In this document: piece after piece, positions 39,776 through 48,352 of the stretch
Numbering within the stretch: the stretch's first letter is position 1
How the letters are laid out: each line of letters begins with the position of its first letter
NCBI RefSeq assembly: GCF_900114415.1
Contig: NZ_FOSZ01000001.1
Location: 806,001-870,000, forward strand
Direction: 5' to 3'
DNA length: 64,000 bases
DNA from: Shimia haliotis
GTDB taxonomy: Bacteria > Pseudomonadota > Alphaproteobacteria > Rhodobacterales > Rhodobacteraceae
Position numbers and translations under genes: made by a program
Notes under the pieces: model-generated
The model's input: the letters and a program-made list of their open reading frames with translations, nothing else
The model's database searches: none
Told to the model about the DNA's origin: nothing

Positions 39776-40043
39776 CAGCCCAAACTTGACATAAGAAACT
39801 GGTGTAGAAAACGCCGTGCCGAGGTCCTGTTTTTCTTGTGTCAACGTCCCACATCGCACGATCCAACGCAGCGCCGCCGCGACCGGCTAAAGTGTCATCG
39901 AAACGCAGATAACAAATATTGAAAGCCACAATTTCAGGCAGAAACGGAGCGCCTAGACTGGCATTGAAGTTGGTGAAGAAGTGTAAAATCCATGGTAACA
40001 GCTTCTGGTTGCGGCAAGCGCACTCATTGGTAGAAAATAGGAC

Positions 40044-40742
40044 ATGGATATGCTGAGACATTTTTTGATGAATTATAAAATCATCAATGACATTCCAAAC
40101 GCAAGCCTTAAAACACTGCATCGACCAATAAAGGCTGACAAGCGAAGAGAAGTATCCATTGCAATTGTCGATGACCAACCATTTGAGGCAGCACGCAACC
40201 TGACAACTTATGGCTATAAAATTCAAGAATTAGGAGATCTAAAGTCGATCTCTGAAGTTGCCAGCTTCCCAATCGTTCTTTGCGATTTGATGGATGTTGG
40301 GGCTCATTTTGATAAAAACGCACATGGCGCGAGCATTATCAAAGAAATACGTAAAAACTATCCGGCGACGTATGTATTGGCCTATTCAGGGTCATCAGGC
40401 TCGGATCCTATCGTTCGGCGAGCTTCCGTGTATGCCGACGGGTTCATCCGGAAAGATGCTGAACTTGAGGAATGGACTGAGACGCTGGACGAGTACATTT
40501 CGAATGCAAGTGATGTCAGAGAAGTCTGGCAGAGAATTCGCTCAGCTCTTGTTGAAGAGCGCGTTGACACCAAGGATCTATTAAAACTCGAAGATGCATT
40601 TGTCCGCGCCTATTTGGTAGGCGATGGCGAACTCAAAGATATGAGCAACATTTCCAAAAACATGAAGATTGGTAGCTCTGCTCGAAGCATTGTCGAAGGT
40701 TTGATTGCTTCAACACTCTTCAAACTAATCACGGGTGTCTAA
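40044..40742 (+). CDS. Response-regulator receiver protein with novel helical C-terminus
   Basis: 232 residues (or 230 from ATG 40050, which has AGGA at better spacing). A receiver domain spans about residues 37-155: acidic pair in IAIVDDQP (Asp43/44), phospho-acceptor Asp81 in IVLCDLMDVG, Ser115 in LAYSGS, Lys137 in GFIRKD. The linker before it and the last ~75 residues (DLLKLEDAFVRAYLVGDGELKD, IVEGLIASTLFKLI) are helical and match no output domain I know; no HTH is visible. Codon use is AT-rich compared with the neighbours. The stop overlaps the kinase start by one base (TAATG). Confidence 0.82.
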   Translation: MDMLRHFLMNYKIINDIPNASLKTLHRPIKADKRREVSIAIVDDQPFEAARNLTTYGYKIQELGDLKSISEVASFPIVLCDLMDVGAHFDKNAHGASIIKEIRKNYPATYVLAYSGSSGSDPIVRRASVYADGFIRKDAELEEWTETLDEYISNASDVREVWQRIRSALVEERVDTKDLLKLEDAFVRAYLVGDGELKDMSNISKNMKIGSSARSIVEGLIASTLFKLITGV

Positions 40743-41770
40743 TGTTTGCCATTCCAGTACTTTTTGTTGAACGCGACAACAGCTATAAATTCTACGATGG
40801 CATGCTATTCAAACTGCCCCCTGAACTGGGGGGCACGAACAAACTAGACACTTATTCTAAGCTGAGCAAAAGTGGCTGGCATAAAGTTGATTATGGATAT
40901 TGGAACCATGTGAGCAACTATGAGAACGGAGAGCGGCGAGTCTTTATCGGCCTAGGGCTTACTGATCACCCCCCAGTGAAACAGAAAGGTTCTAAACCCG
41001 CTTTTTCAAAGATAGAGTTCGAAAAATATCTAAGCAAACTTCAAGAAAGAGAGCAAGAGTACCGGAACGAAACAGACGCGGATTTTAACATGCTAATTCA
41101 CGATTTGCGTCGACTGTCCGCGTCTATTTATCACGCTGCAGAAGAGGCCCGCGCTGCTCATTATGGTGGCGATAGGGATGCACTAGCGAACCGCCTCGAA
41201 AGTATTCTGGCAGCTCAAGGAATGCTCAAACTAAGGACGGATGTTCTGGATTTAGCAGGCAACCCTAATGGCGACGACGGTACCTTTCAGACACCAGTCT
41301 TCAAGAAGGTTGATAAAGTCGTAAGATGTTTCCGGCCCAGTGCCGAAAAAAGGAATATTGAGTTGAGCCTAGCGGGTCCCTCACATGGAAGATGCTTGGG
41401 GCCAAACGTCTTTGAAATCTTACCATACCTACTCATCGACAATGCCATTAAATATAGCCCCGCGAATTCGACAATTGAAGTTTCCTGTAGAGATGTAGAG
41501 AAGTCAGTTGAAATAAAAATTTCCTCAATCGGCCCTCTGATCTCAGGTGATGAGAAGAAACGAATATTCGAGAAAGGCTATAGGAGCGTTGCAGCAAGGC
41601 AGGGACAGAACTCCGGAACCGGTACAGGCCTCTTTTTGGCAAAGCAACTTGTCGGCCAATTTAATGGCGAGATCTGGGTAGAAGTCGATGAAGAAAAGAT
41701 AATTGAAACCAGTGGAGGTGTTGCTCAAGAAGTTTCTTTCTGTGTCTCGGTTCCAGTAGAAAAACAATAA
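40742..41770 (+). CDS. Soluble histidine kinase-like protein paired with the preceding response regulator
   Basis: 342 residues without membrane segments. Residues 1-105 form an unrecognised input region rich in Tyr/Lys/Gly. A HisKA-like helix contains IHDLRRLSASIYHAAEEA with phospho-acceptor candidate His120. The HATPase domain has the N box LLIDNAIKYSP (Asn234), an altered G1 segment SSIGPLISGDEKKRIFEKGY lacking the usual Asp, and an intact G2 loop SGTGTGLFLAKQLV (291-304). It therefore looks like an active or mildly divergent kinase. The gene is AT-rich: the line at 41461-41520 has 21 G/C in 60. It is in one operon with the receiver gene. Confidence 0.83.
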   Translation: MFAIPVLFVERDNSYKFYDGMLFKLPPELGGTNKLDTYSKLSKSGWHKVDYGYWNHVSNYENGERRVFIGLGLTDHPPVKQKGSKPAFSKIEFEKYLSKLQEREQEYRNETDADFNMLIHDLRRLSASIYHAAEEARAAHYGGDRDALANRLESILAAQGMLKLRTDVLDLAGNPNGDDGTFQTPVFKKVDKVVRCFRPSAEKRNIELSLAGPSHGRCLGPNVFEILPYLLIDNAIKYSPANSTIEVSCRDVEKSVEIKISSIGPLISGDEKKRIFEKGYRSVAARQGQNSGTGTGLFLAKQLVGQFNGEIWVEVDEEKIIETSGGVAQEVSFCVSVPVEKQ

Positions 41771-42050
41771 TCAGGACTAAAGCTGTTTGCCGAAAATCTT
41801 GGCTTTGCAAAGCCCCCTTCCTGCGCACAGCTACCGTTCGCCCCTCGCCCAGCACCTGTCAATCTGGCCTCAAAATGAGCATCCACTCCAACCCACCCAA
41901 TGCCCGCGCATGGCCTGCTGGCGCCAACCCACTATGCAGACATATCCTCCATGATTGCGCCTATTCCTCGGCCGCCATCGCGACCGTCATTGACGCCTAC
42001 CTCATCCGGCGCCACTCTTGAGACCGGTCCCATCCAAATGGTTGCCTTTC
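41771..42050. other. Region after the kinase, with a doubtful short open frame
   Basis: 280 bp in which composition returns to GC-rich. A 48-codon plus-strand frame runs from ATG 41875 to 42021, encoding MSIHSNPPNARAWPAG and ending IDAYLIRRHS, with a GC-rich third position. It has no clear ribosome site and no recognised domain; it may be a remnant at the right edge of the insert. No direct repeat of the guaA 3' end was seen. Confidence 0.3.
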
Positions 42051-42713
42051 ATGACTTTCGGCCTGCCCGACTATCTTAGAATGCTCCGCGCCCGCGGACC
42101 CCGCCTGCCGCTGACCCATTTCTGGCAGGCGCACCGTTTTGATCTTCAAAACGGCACCGATACCCATGTCTGGCAACCCAAGGACCACTATTCGGACCGG
42201 CCAAAGAATTTTGAGCACGGCGTGCTCTATATGGCGAGCTGGACCAACATCATCCGCACCGCCACCCGAGAGGCTCTTGACCATCTCAATCTGCCGGCGA
42301 CGGATGTGCAATTCACCGATGTCGGCTGTGGCAAAGGCAAGGTTCTTTGTGTCTGGCATCAGATGTTTGGCAACGATGCCCACCTGACCGGCATTGACTA
42401 CAGCGCGCCCCTCATCGACATCTGCGCCTCCAACCTCGCAAAACTGAACGCACAGGCCAGCCTGCATACCTGCGACGCTGCGACGTTTACATTCCCCACC
42501 ACCAAACCAACCACGCTGGTCTATCTCTACAACCCCTTTGACGAGAAGATCCTGTCCCAAGTGGCGCGCAATCTGTCCGGCGTTCCCTCTGTTGTGATCT
42601 ACAACAACCCCCAGCACCTCAGCGCGCTCACAAACGCCGGTTTTTCGGTCATCCGTTCCCATGCCGGCTGGCACCCCAACGCGACCTATGCGCTTTTGTC
42701 CAACGGCCCCTGA
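42051..42713 (+). CDS. Class I SAM-dependent methyltransferase
   Basis: 220 residues from ATG 42051. The SAM-binding motif I is FTDVGCGKGKVL near residue 92, followed by LTGIDYSAPLIDICASN and a motif IV-like LVYLYNPFDEKIL. The preceding segment FEHGVLYMASWTNIIRTA is typical of small bacterial class I methyltransferases of unknown substrate. An upstream TTG at 42018 is possible in frame but lacks support. Confidence 0.82.
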   Translation: MTFGLPDYLRMLRARGPRLPLTHFWQAHRFDLQNGTDTHVWQPKDHYSDRPKNFEHGVLYMASWTNIIRTATREALDHLNLPATDVQFTDVGCGKGKVLCVWHQMFGNDAHLTGIDYSAPLIDICASNLAKLNAQASLHTCDAATFTFPTTKPTTLVYLYNPFDEKILSQVARNLSGVPSVVIYNNPQHLSALTNAGFSVIRSHAGWHPNATYALLSNGP

Positions 42714-42813
42714 CTGTGGCCAGACCTAACGCCGCAAACGGTCGGGAAATTTTGCCACAAGTGCCCCGCGCATTCCGCTTGCCGCGCCTCCAAAGACCTG
42801 CGAGGTTCGCGCC

Positions 42814-43092
42814 ATGATAACGCTGACCGGATATATCGACGTGCCCGCCGACCGCCTGAGCGCTGTGCGCGCGGCCCTGCCCGACCACGTCGCGCTCACG
42901 CGCGCTGAACCTGGGTGTTTGTCCTTTGAAGTCACGCCCGACGCCACAATGTCCGGCCGGTTCAATGTCTCTGAGCGTTTCACCGACCAGACGGCCTTTG
43001 ACGCGCACCAAACCCGCACCAAGGCCTCTGACTGGGCAGAAGTCACCAAAGACATTCCGCGCACATACCAGATCACAACGGACGACACATGA
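42814..43092 (+). CDS. Antibiotic biosynthesis monooxygenase (ABM) domain protein
   Basis: 92 residues, a ferredoxin-like ABM fold: ITLTGYIDVPADRLSAVRAAL, HVALTRAEPGCLSFEVTPD and FNVSERFTDQTAFDAHQTRTKASDW with the usual E-x-F and H. These small proteins include quinol monooxygenases and heme-degrading enzymes, but many have no known substrate. The stop overlaps the next gene by 4 bp, coupling it to the EamA transporter. Confidence 0.87.
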   Translation: MITLTGYIDVPADRLSAVRAALPDHVALTRAEPGCLSFEVTPDATMSGRFNVSERFTDQTAFDAHQTRTKASDWAEVTKDIPRTYQITTDDT

Positions 43093-43961
43093 ACACGACG
43101 GTCAAGGCGGCGCTGTGGATGATTGGCGCGATTGCGTCGTTTACGTCGATGGCCATCGCAGGCCGCGCGGTGTCGCACGCCTTTGATACCTTCGAAATCA
43201 TGATGTACCGCAGCCTTGTGGGTGTGGTCATCGTGTTGGTTGTGGCCACTTGCGCGGGCACCATAAATCAAGTCAGCCGCAAGAACCTCGGCCTGCATTT
43301 TATCCGCAATGTCTGTCACTTCACCGGACAGAACCTCTGGTTCTATGCCATCACCGTGATCCCCTTGGCGCAGGTTTTTGCACTCGAATTCACCTCTCCG
43401 ATCTGGGCGATCCTGCTGGCACCGCTCCTTCTCGGAGAGCGCCTTCGTCCCGTCGGGCTTTTCTCGGCCTTCATCGGATTTGTCGGCATTCTCATAGTCG
43501 CCCGCCCGACACCCGAAACCATCAACCCGGGCCAGCTCGCCGCACTCATGGCTGCAGTGGGGTTTGCCCTGACCGCGCTTTTCACACGCAAACTCACCCG
43601 CACCGAGTCCATCACCAGCATTCTGTTTTTCCTGACCGTTCTTCAGGCAATTTTCGGCGTGGTCTTTGCCGGCTTTGACGGCGACATCGCGCTGCCAACA
43701 ATGGCAACCGCGCCATGGCTAATCCTGATCGCCTGCGCAGGCCTTGTTGCGCATTTCTGCATGACCACCGCCCTCAGCCTTGCCCCCGCCTCCATCGTGA
43801 TGCCCATCGACTTTGTCCGCCTCCCCCTCATCGCCGTTGTCGGCGCCCTGTTCTACAGTGAGCCCATCGACATGTTTGTGGTGCTCGGAGCGGCGCTGAT
43901 CTTTGGCGGCAACTACCTGAATATCCTGTCCGATCATCGGTCTCGGGCCGCCAAACCCTAA
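43089..43961 (+). CDS. DMT-superfamily (EamA) transporter
   Basis: 290 residues with ten membrane segments in two EamA repeats (first begins AALWMIGAIASFTSMAIAGR, second GQLAALMAAVGFALTALFTRKL). The loop FTGQNLWFYAITVIPLAQVFALEFTSPIW is characteristic. It is an inner-membrane metabolite exporter or importer of unknown cargo. Overlaps the ABM gene by 4 bp. Confidence 0.92.
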   Translation: MNTTVKAALWMIGAIASFTSMAIAGRAVSHAFDTFEIMMYRSLVGVVIVLVVATCAGTINQVSRKNLGLHFIRNVCHFTGQNLWFYAITVIPLAQVFALEFTSPIWAILLAPLLLGERLRPVGLFSAFIGFVGILIVARPTPETINPGQLAALMAAVGFALTALFTRKLTRTESITSILFFLTVLQAIFGVVFAGFDGDIALPTMATAPWLILIACAGLVAHFCMTTALSLAPASIVMPIDFVRLPLIAVVGALFYSEPIDMFVVLGAALIFGGNYLNILSDHRSRAAKP

Positions 43962-44024
43962 CGCACTCTCCTTTTGCACAAGAAATGGGTCGCCGATGCC
44001 CAGACAGTTTGATTAGGTGGTTCT

Positions 44025-44927
44025 ATGTCTGCGCAAAAAACCCTGTCCGCCCAAGCCTGGCTCGAACTGCTGCTGCTCGCCGCGATCTGGGGCGGCATTT
44101 TTCTGGCCTCGCGTATCGCTTTGGACGAAGTTCCCGTCTTCACGCTCGTGGCCCATCGGGTCTTCTGGGCTGCCCTGATCCTCTGGGCTGTGGTCCTCTT
44201 ACGCCGACAAGACGTGCCCACATCTCCCGGTGTCTGGGCCGCCTTCCTTGTGATGGGTCTTCTCAACAACATTGTACCTTTTACGTTGCTCAACTGGGCG
44301 CAACTCACCATCGAAACCGGCCTGACATCGATTTTCAACGCCACAACAGCCATCTTCGGCGTGCTGGTGGCCGCATTGATGCTGCCTGACGAGCGCCTGA
44401 CCCCGCGCAAAGCCATTGGTGTGAGTTTGGGCTTTCTTGGTGTCGCCACGGCAATCGGCCTGTCCAACCTGACCGATCTCAACCCACGCAGCCTCGCGCA
44501 ATTGGCGGCAGTGGCGGCCACCCTGTCTTATGCCTTTGCCGGTGTTTGGGCCCGCAAACGCCTTGCTGGCCAACCGCCGCAAATCGCCGCCGCAGGTATG
44601 CTCACGGGCGCCTCCGTCGTTGCGATTCCACTGGCCCTGATCATAGACGGACCGATCACCCTGACGCTTGCGCCGTCAACATGGGCAGCCATCGCCTATT
44701 GCGCGATCGTCGCCACCGCAGGCGCCTATCTGCTGTATTACCGCGTACTGGCTATGGCAGGCTCCGGCAACCTGATGCTTGTGACATTGCTGATCCCGCC
44801 ATTTGCAATCGTGCTGGGCGCGTTGGTGCTGGGAGAAACCCTCGCCCCTCGCGCCTATGCGGGATTTGCACTGCTCGCTGTGGGTTTGCTTGTGCTGGAC
44901 GGACGACTGTTTCGACGCAGGGCTTGA
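44025..44927 (+). CDS. DMT-superfamily (EamA) transporter
   Basis: 300 residues, ten membrane segments. The first repeat opens with ELLLLAAIWGGIFLASRIAL and contains NNIVPFTLLNWAQLTIETGLTSIFNATTAIFGVLVA, the second includes SYAFAGVWARKRL. It differs in sequence from the preceding EamA protein and is a separate family member rather than a recent duplicate. 63 bp separate the two. Cargo unknown. Confidence 0.92.
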   Translation: MSAQKTLSAQAWLELLLLAAIWGGIFLASRIALDEVPVFTLVAHRVFWAALILWAVVLLRRQDVPTSPGVWAAFLVMGLLNNIVPFTLLNWAQLTIETGLTSIFNATTAIFGVLVAALMLPDERLTPRKAIGVSLGFLGVATAIGLSNLTDLNPRSLAQLAAVAATLSYAFAGVWARKRLAGQPPQIAAAGMLTGASVVAIPLALIIDGPITLTLAPSTWAAIAYCAIVATAGAYLLYYRVLAMAGSGNLMLVTLLIPPFAIVLGALVLGETLAPRAYAGFALLAVGLLVLDGRLFRRRA

Positions 44928-45059
44928 CCCGGGCCCACTTCCGCTAAAATTCGAAACGCCTTATTCGCATTCCGGACACCTCGGTTAATGCGCCGTCAAC
45001 CAATCCTCCCGAAAACAGAGTCACAACACTCAAAAAACACTCTCTTCGGGACAGAACAC

Positions 45060-46100
45060 ATGAAATCCACTCTCGTTGGTGCGTCCATTCTGGCGCTCAC
45101 CGCAGGTGCCGCTTTGGCTGGCGGGATCGACCGCTCGGGGCAAGGCGTCAACATTCTATTTGAAGACGGCGACTTCGCGCAATTCTCCTATACCGGTGCC
45201 AATCCCAATGTCTCGGGATCGGGTGCTGGTCTCGGGGATCACACCGATGTGGCCAACCGCTACTACACCCCCTCGTTTGGCTACAAACACACGGTGAATG
45301 ACGCATTGGACATCGCGATCATTTATGATCAGCCATTTGGGGCGGACATTCTCTATACTGCAGCACCCTTTGCCGGCGGCGGCGCCGATATCTCCACGCA
45401 CGGCATAACCGGACTGGTGCGCTACAAACTCGACAACGGCCTCAGCTTTTACGGTGGTGCACGCGGCGTCAAAGCTGGAGGCACAATCACCTCCTCTCTC
45501 GGTCTGCTTGATGCGCAGGGCGACTACGATTTCGGCGGCGTGTTCGGGGTCGCCTATGAAAAACCTGAAATCGCGCTCAGGGCGGCTTTGACCTATGCCA
45601 CTGCCATCACCTCCAGTCTTGAGGGCACGCACAACGTGGTTGATCCGCGCCTGTTCGACGTGGACTTCCCCGAAAGCGTCAATCTTGATCTCCAAACAGG
45701 TGTCGCGCCGGGCACTCTGGTTTTTGCCACTGTGCGTTGGGTTGGCTGGGACGGTTTCAACCTAACAACCAGCGATGGTGAATGGGTGAGTTTTGACGAC
45801 AACACAATCACTTACACGCTCGGTGTGGGGCGGCAGATCAACGACAAACTCTCCCTGGCTCTGTCCGCCGGATATGAAAAATCTACCGGAAAGGAAACAA
45901 CAACACTGCTGGCTCCGACGTCCGGATCCACCAGTATCGGTATCGCCGCCACCTATCAGATCTCCGAGAGATTCTCGATTTCAGGCGGAGTGTCCTACAT
46001 CTGGCTGGGCGACACCTTCTATGACGCGGGAGGTCCGATCCTGAACTTCCAAGACAACACAGCCATTGGTGCAGGCGTGCGCGTCGGCATGCATTTTTAA
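45060..46100 (+). CDS. OmpP1/FadL-family outer-membrane transport protein (first of tandem pair)
   Basis: 346 residues from ATG 45060. A signal peptide ends at ALAGG and the mature N-terminus GIDRSGQGVNILFEDGDFAQF is the FadL-type plug/hatch start. The rest alternates beta strands (YKLDNGLSFYGGARGVKAGG, LVFATVRWVGWDGF) and ends GAGVRVGMHF with C-terminal Phe. FadL proteins carry hydrophobic compounds such as long-chain fatty acids across the outer membrane. A strong hairpin separates it from the second copy. Confidence 0.92.
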   Translation: MKSTLVGASILALTAGAALAGGIDRSGQGVNILFEDGDFAQFSYTGANPNVSGSGAGLGDHTDVANRYYTPSFGYKHTVNDALDIAIIYDQPFGADILYTAAPFAGGGADISTHGITGLVRYKLDNGLSFYGGARGVKAGGTITSSLGLLDAQGDYDFGGVFGVAYEKPEIALRAALTYATAITSSLEGTHNVVDPRLFDVDFPESVNLDLQTGVAPGTLVFATVRWVGWDGFNLTTSDGEWVSFDDNTITYTLGVGRQINDKLSLALSAGYEKSTGKETTTLLAPTSGSTSIGIAATYQISERFSISGGVSYIWLGDTFYDAGGPILNFQDNTAIGAGVRVGMHF

Positions 46101-46115
46101 ACTATCTCCGAACCA

Positions 46116-46150
46116 AACACGGCCCGCCTGTTGCGGGCCGTGTTCATTTC
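46116..46150 (+). terminator. Terminator-like hairpin between the two fadL-type genes
   Basis: AACACGGCCCGC-CTGTT-GCGGGCCGTGTT: a 12-bp perfect stem 16 bp after the stop, followed by a weak T-rich CATTTC. Confidence 0.75.
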
Positions 46151-46232
46151 GCATCCCAAAGGCCCGCGAAACCTGTCCTAACCTCTGAATTCAGCGCCGC
46201 ATCTTCCGCAGTGCAGAAAATACATTAAGGGT

Positions 46233-46246
46233 TTGAATTTATTCAA
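46233..46246. promoter_or_regulatory. FNR/CRP-family-like box upstream of second fadL gene
   Basis: TTGAAT-TT-ATTCAA matches the TTGA-N6-TCAA half-site layout of FNR/FixK/Dnr regulators with 6-bp perfect arms, 149 bp upstream of the ATG. The flanks (46220-46260) are AT-rich and promoter-like. Confidence 0.45.
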
Positions 46247-46394
46247 TTAATACAAAACATATCTCCCAGATTTACGTTTAGTCACCCACCGGACTGACCC
46301 AAAGTCATCGTTGATTGATGGAAAATTTCAAAAGTATCAACCAAAACGCAATAAAAATACCGAGCAGATAAACACCTGCTCACTGGGAGGAACA

Positions 46395-47459
46395 ATGCGC
46401 AACACACTACTTGGTGCCGCGACCTTGTCGCTGGCAAGCGGTGCCGCTTTGGCTGGCGGTCTTGACCGCTCAGGTCAAGGCATCAACCTGATTTTCGAAG
46501 AAGGCGACGCAGTCCAATTCGCCTATTCGTATGCCGACCCGAGCCTCTCGGGCACCTTGGGCGGCGCGCCATCCGGTGACGTCGGCGTCGGCTATGGCCT
46601 GCCCCACATCGGCTACAAGCGCGCTCTGACAGACACGCTCGATTTCGCGTTGATTTACGATCAGCCATTTGGCGCTCATGTCTCCTACAACCCGACGTAT
46701 CCGCTCAGCAATCCGGCCACGTCCGACCGGTTGCGCGCGGACGCAGAAACCCACGCGCTAACCGCCATGTTGCGTCATAAATTCGACAGCGGCATCAGCC
46801 TGTACGGTGGCCTGCGCCTGCAACGGGCCTCCGCCGAGGTTGACGTGCCTGCGGTTGGCTATTCCATGACCTCCGACGCGGCGACGGACCTCGGGTATTT
46901 GATTGGGGCGGCTTGGGAAAAGCCGGAAATCGCGGCCCGGGTTTCGCTGACCTACAACTCCGCGATCAAACAGTCCCTGTCGCTCAATGAAAACGGCGGC
47001 ACCGGCACGCACGTCGCAGAGATCGAAACCCCTCAGTCGCTTAACCTCGACTTTCAAACAGGCATTGCGGCCAACACTTTGCTTTTCGGCTCGGTACGGT
47101 GGGTTGAATGGAGCGCGTTTGACCTCAGCTCGCCAAACTATTTGCCCGGAACGCTGGTGTCATTCTCCAATGATGCAATCACCTATAACCTCGGGTTTGG
47201 TCATCGCTTCTCCGACACTTTCTCCGGCGCCCTGACCTTCGGCTACGAAGAAAGTCACGGCGGCACCGTGTCTGACCTCGGCCCGTCCGACGGCTATTTC
47301 TCTGTCGGGATTGGGGGAACCTATACCAAGGACAACGCGAAAATCTCCTTTGGCATTCGTAAGATCATGATGGGGGATGCCGTGACAGACAATGGCGCGA
47401 TCTTTGCTGACAACGATGCATGGGCTGCTGGCCTTCAAGTCACATACGCGCTGAATTAA
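46395..47459 (+). CDS. OmpP1/FadL-family outer-membrane transport protein (second of tandem pair)
   Basis: 354 residues from ATG 46395 with GGGAGG upstream; the open frame before it has no ribosome site. Signal peptide to ALAGG, then GLDRSGQGINLIFEEGDAVQF. Long parts align with the first copy (DFALIYDQPFGAH versus DIAIIYDQPFGAD; LLFGSVRWVEWSAF versus LVFATVRWVGWDGF). It ends QVTYALN, without the C-terminal Phe of the first copy. The two are diverged duplicates, and the second has its own regulatory region. Confidence 0.92.
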   Translation: MRNTLLGAATLSLASGAALAGGLDRSGQGINLIFEEGDAVQFAYSYADPSLSGTLGGAPSGDVGVGYGLPHIGYKRALTDTLDFALIYDQPFGAHVSYNPTYPLSNPATSDRLRADAETHALTAMLRHKFDSGISLYGGLRLQRASAEVDVPAVGYSMTSDAATDLGYLIGAAWEKPEIAARVSLTYNSAIKQSLSLNENGGTGTHVAEIETPQSLNLDFQTGIAANTLLFGSVRWVEWSAFDLSSPNYLPGTLVSFSNDAITYNLGFGHRFSDTFSGALTFGYEESHGGTVSDLGPSDGYFSVGIGGTYTKDNAKISFGIRKIMMGDAVTDNGAIFADNDAWAAGLQVTYALN

Positions 47460-47466
47460 GCTTACT

Positions 47467-47493
47467 GGCGGAGCGCCTATTGCGCTCCGCCTT
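47467..47493 (+). terminator. Hairpin after second fadL gene
   Basis: GGCGGAGCGC-CTATT-GCGCTCCGCC, a 10-bp perfect stem 7 bp after the stop codon. The T run is only TT. Confidence 0.65.
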
Positions 47494-47556
47494 CGATCTC
47501 CGCATACCCCCCCTGTCGGCTCACTCACCGACATGACACATATCCGGAGACACCAA

Positions 47557-48231
47557 ATGACGCTGGCCCGCCTCGCCGCTGCCTGTTTGCTTGCCTTGTG
47601 CAGCCTGAGCGCGGCTCACGCCGCAGAAAGAGCTCCCCTGACCGGCACCGCCAGCGTGATCGACGCCGACACCCTCGAAATTCGCGGCGAACGCTTAAGG
47701 CTTCATGGCATCGACGCGCCCGAAAGCGGTCAAATCTGCCATGACCAAAACGGCGATGCGTGGCGCTGCGGCAAGGAGGCTGCCTTTGCGCTTGCCGACA
47801 AGATCGGGCGACGCCCTGTGACCTGCACCCCCACGGATCAGGATCGCTATGGTCGGTGGATTGCGGTCTGCAGCCAAAATGGTAACGACCTCAACGCTTG
47901 GCTGGTGCGCGCCGGTTGGGCCATCGCCTATACACGGTTTTCTGATGACTATCTGCGCGAAGAGCGCGCCGCCAAGCGGGACAAGCGCGGCATCTGGCAA
48001 GGGGCTTTTGTTGCACCGGAAGACTGGCGCCGCGGCGCGCGGCTACCAGCCAAATCCAAGCCCGCATCTTGCAACATCAAAGGCAACATCAACAGCAAGG
48101 GCGAACGCATCTATCACGTACCAGGTGGCAAATGGTATTCCCGCACAACCGTGAACACCGCCAAAGGCCAGCGTTGGTTTTGCTCAGAGGCCGAAGCCCG
48201 TGCCGCCGGATGGCGCAAATCCCGAAGCTGA
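47557..48231 (+). CDS. Thermonuclease-family (SNase-like) secreted nuclease
   Basis: 224 residues from ATG 47557 after CCGGAGAC. A signal peptide ends near AHAAER. The SNase domain shows VIDADTLEIRGERLRLHGIDAPES (calcium-site Asp and catalytic Arg region), DRYGRWIAVC and AWLVRAGWAIAYTRFS, then KRDKRGIWQG. About 60 residues follow with their own motif (CNIKGNINSKGERIYHVPGG, WFCSEAEARAAGWRKS), a small Cys-containing C-terminal domain seen in other SNase homologues. It should cut nucleic acid outside the cytoplasm. Confidence 0.92.
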   Translation: MTLARLAAACLLALCSLSAAHAAERAPLTGTASVIDADTLEIRGERLRLHGIDAPESGQICHDQNGDAWRCGKEAAFALADKIGRRPVTCTPTDQDRYGRWIAVCSQNGNDLNAWLVRAGWAIAYTRFSDDYLREERAAKRDKRGIWQGAFVAPEDWRRGARLPAKSKPASCNIKGNINSKGERIYHVPGGKWYSRTTVNTAKGQRWFCSEAEARAAGWRKSRS

Positions 48232-48237
48232 TTTTGC

Positions 48238-48276
48238 ACCGACGTGATACCGACGTTTTACCGACGCGATACCGAC
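48238..48276 (+). repeat. 11-bp tandem repeat, four units
   Basis: ACCGAC recurs at 48238, 48249, 48260 and 48271. The units ACCGACGTGAT, ACCGACGTTTT and ACCGACGCGAT are followed by a partial ACCGAC. An 11-bp period places the copies on about the same face of the helix. It lies after the nuclease gene and about 75 bp before the P-loop gene. Confidence 0.75.
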
Positions 48277-48352
48277 TCCGGTTTCCAATAGCATTTGACC
48301 CCGCAATCCCGTGTCGTTACCACCTGTGTGGAACGACTAAGGGACCGCAGGT

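Larger units (their letters stand above)
39548..40043. other. Gene-poor stretch between guaA and the response-regulator gene
   Basis: 496 bp. It contains the guaA terminator, then a purine-rich sequence with repeated TTTGCTGAG, an imperfect nested palindrome at 39728-39775, and progressively more A+T toward 40043. No open frame on the plus strand looks coding. A 157-codon minus-strand frame spans 39753-40226 but has no recognisable domain and overlaps the response regulator. It may mark the boundary of an inserted segment. Confidence 0.5.

Noticed and set aside
39753-40226. 157-codon minus-strand frame across the guaA insert boundary
   Set aside because: No domain, odd composition (many Cys and Trp) and overlap with the receiver gene, which has clear motifs.
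39548-42050. Integrase and direct-repeat attachment sites around the AT-rich insert
   Set aside because: No integrase gene or duplicated guaA 3' end is visible, so an intact integrative element cannot be claimed.
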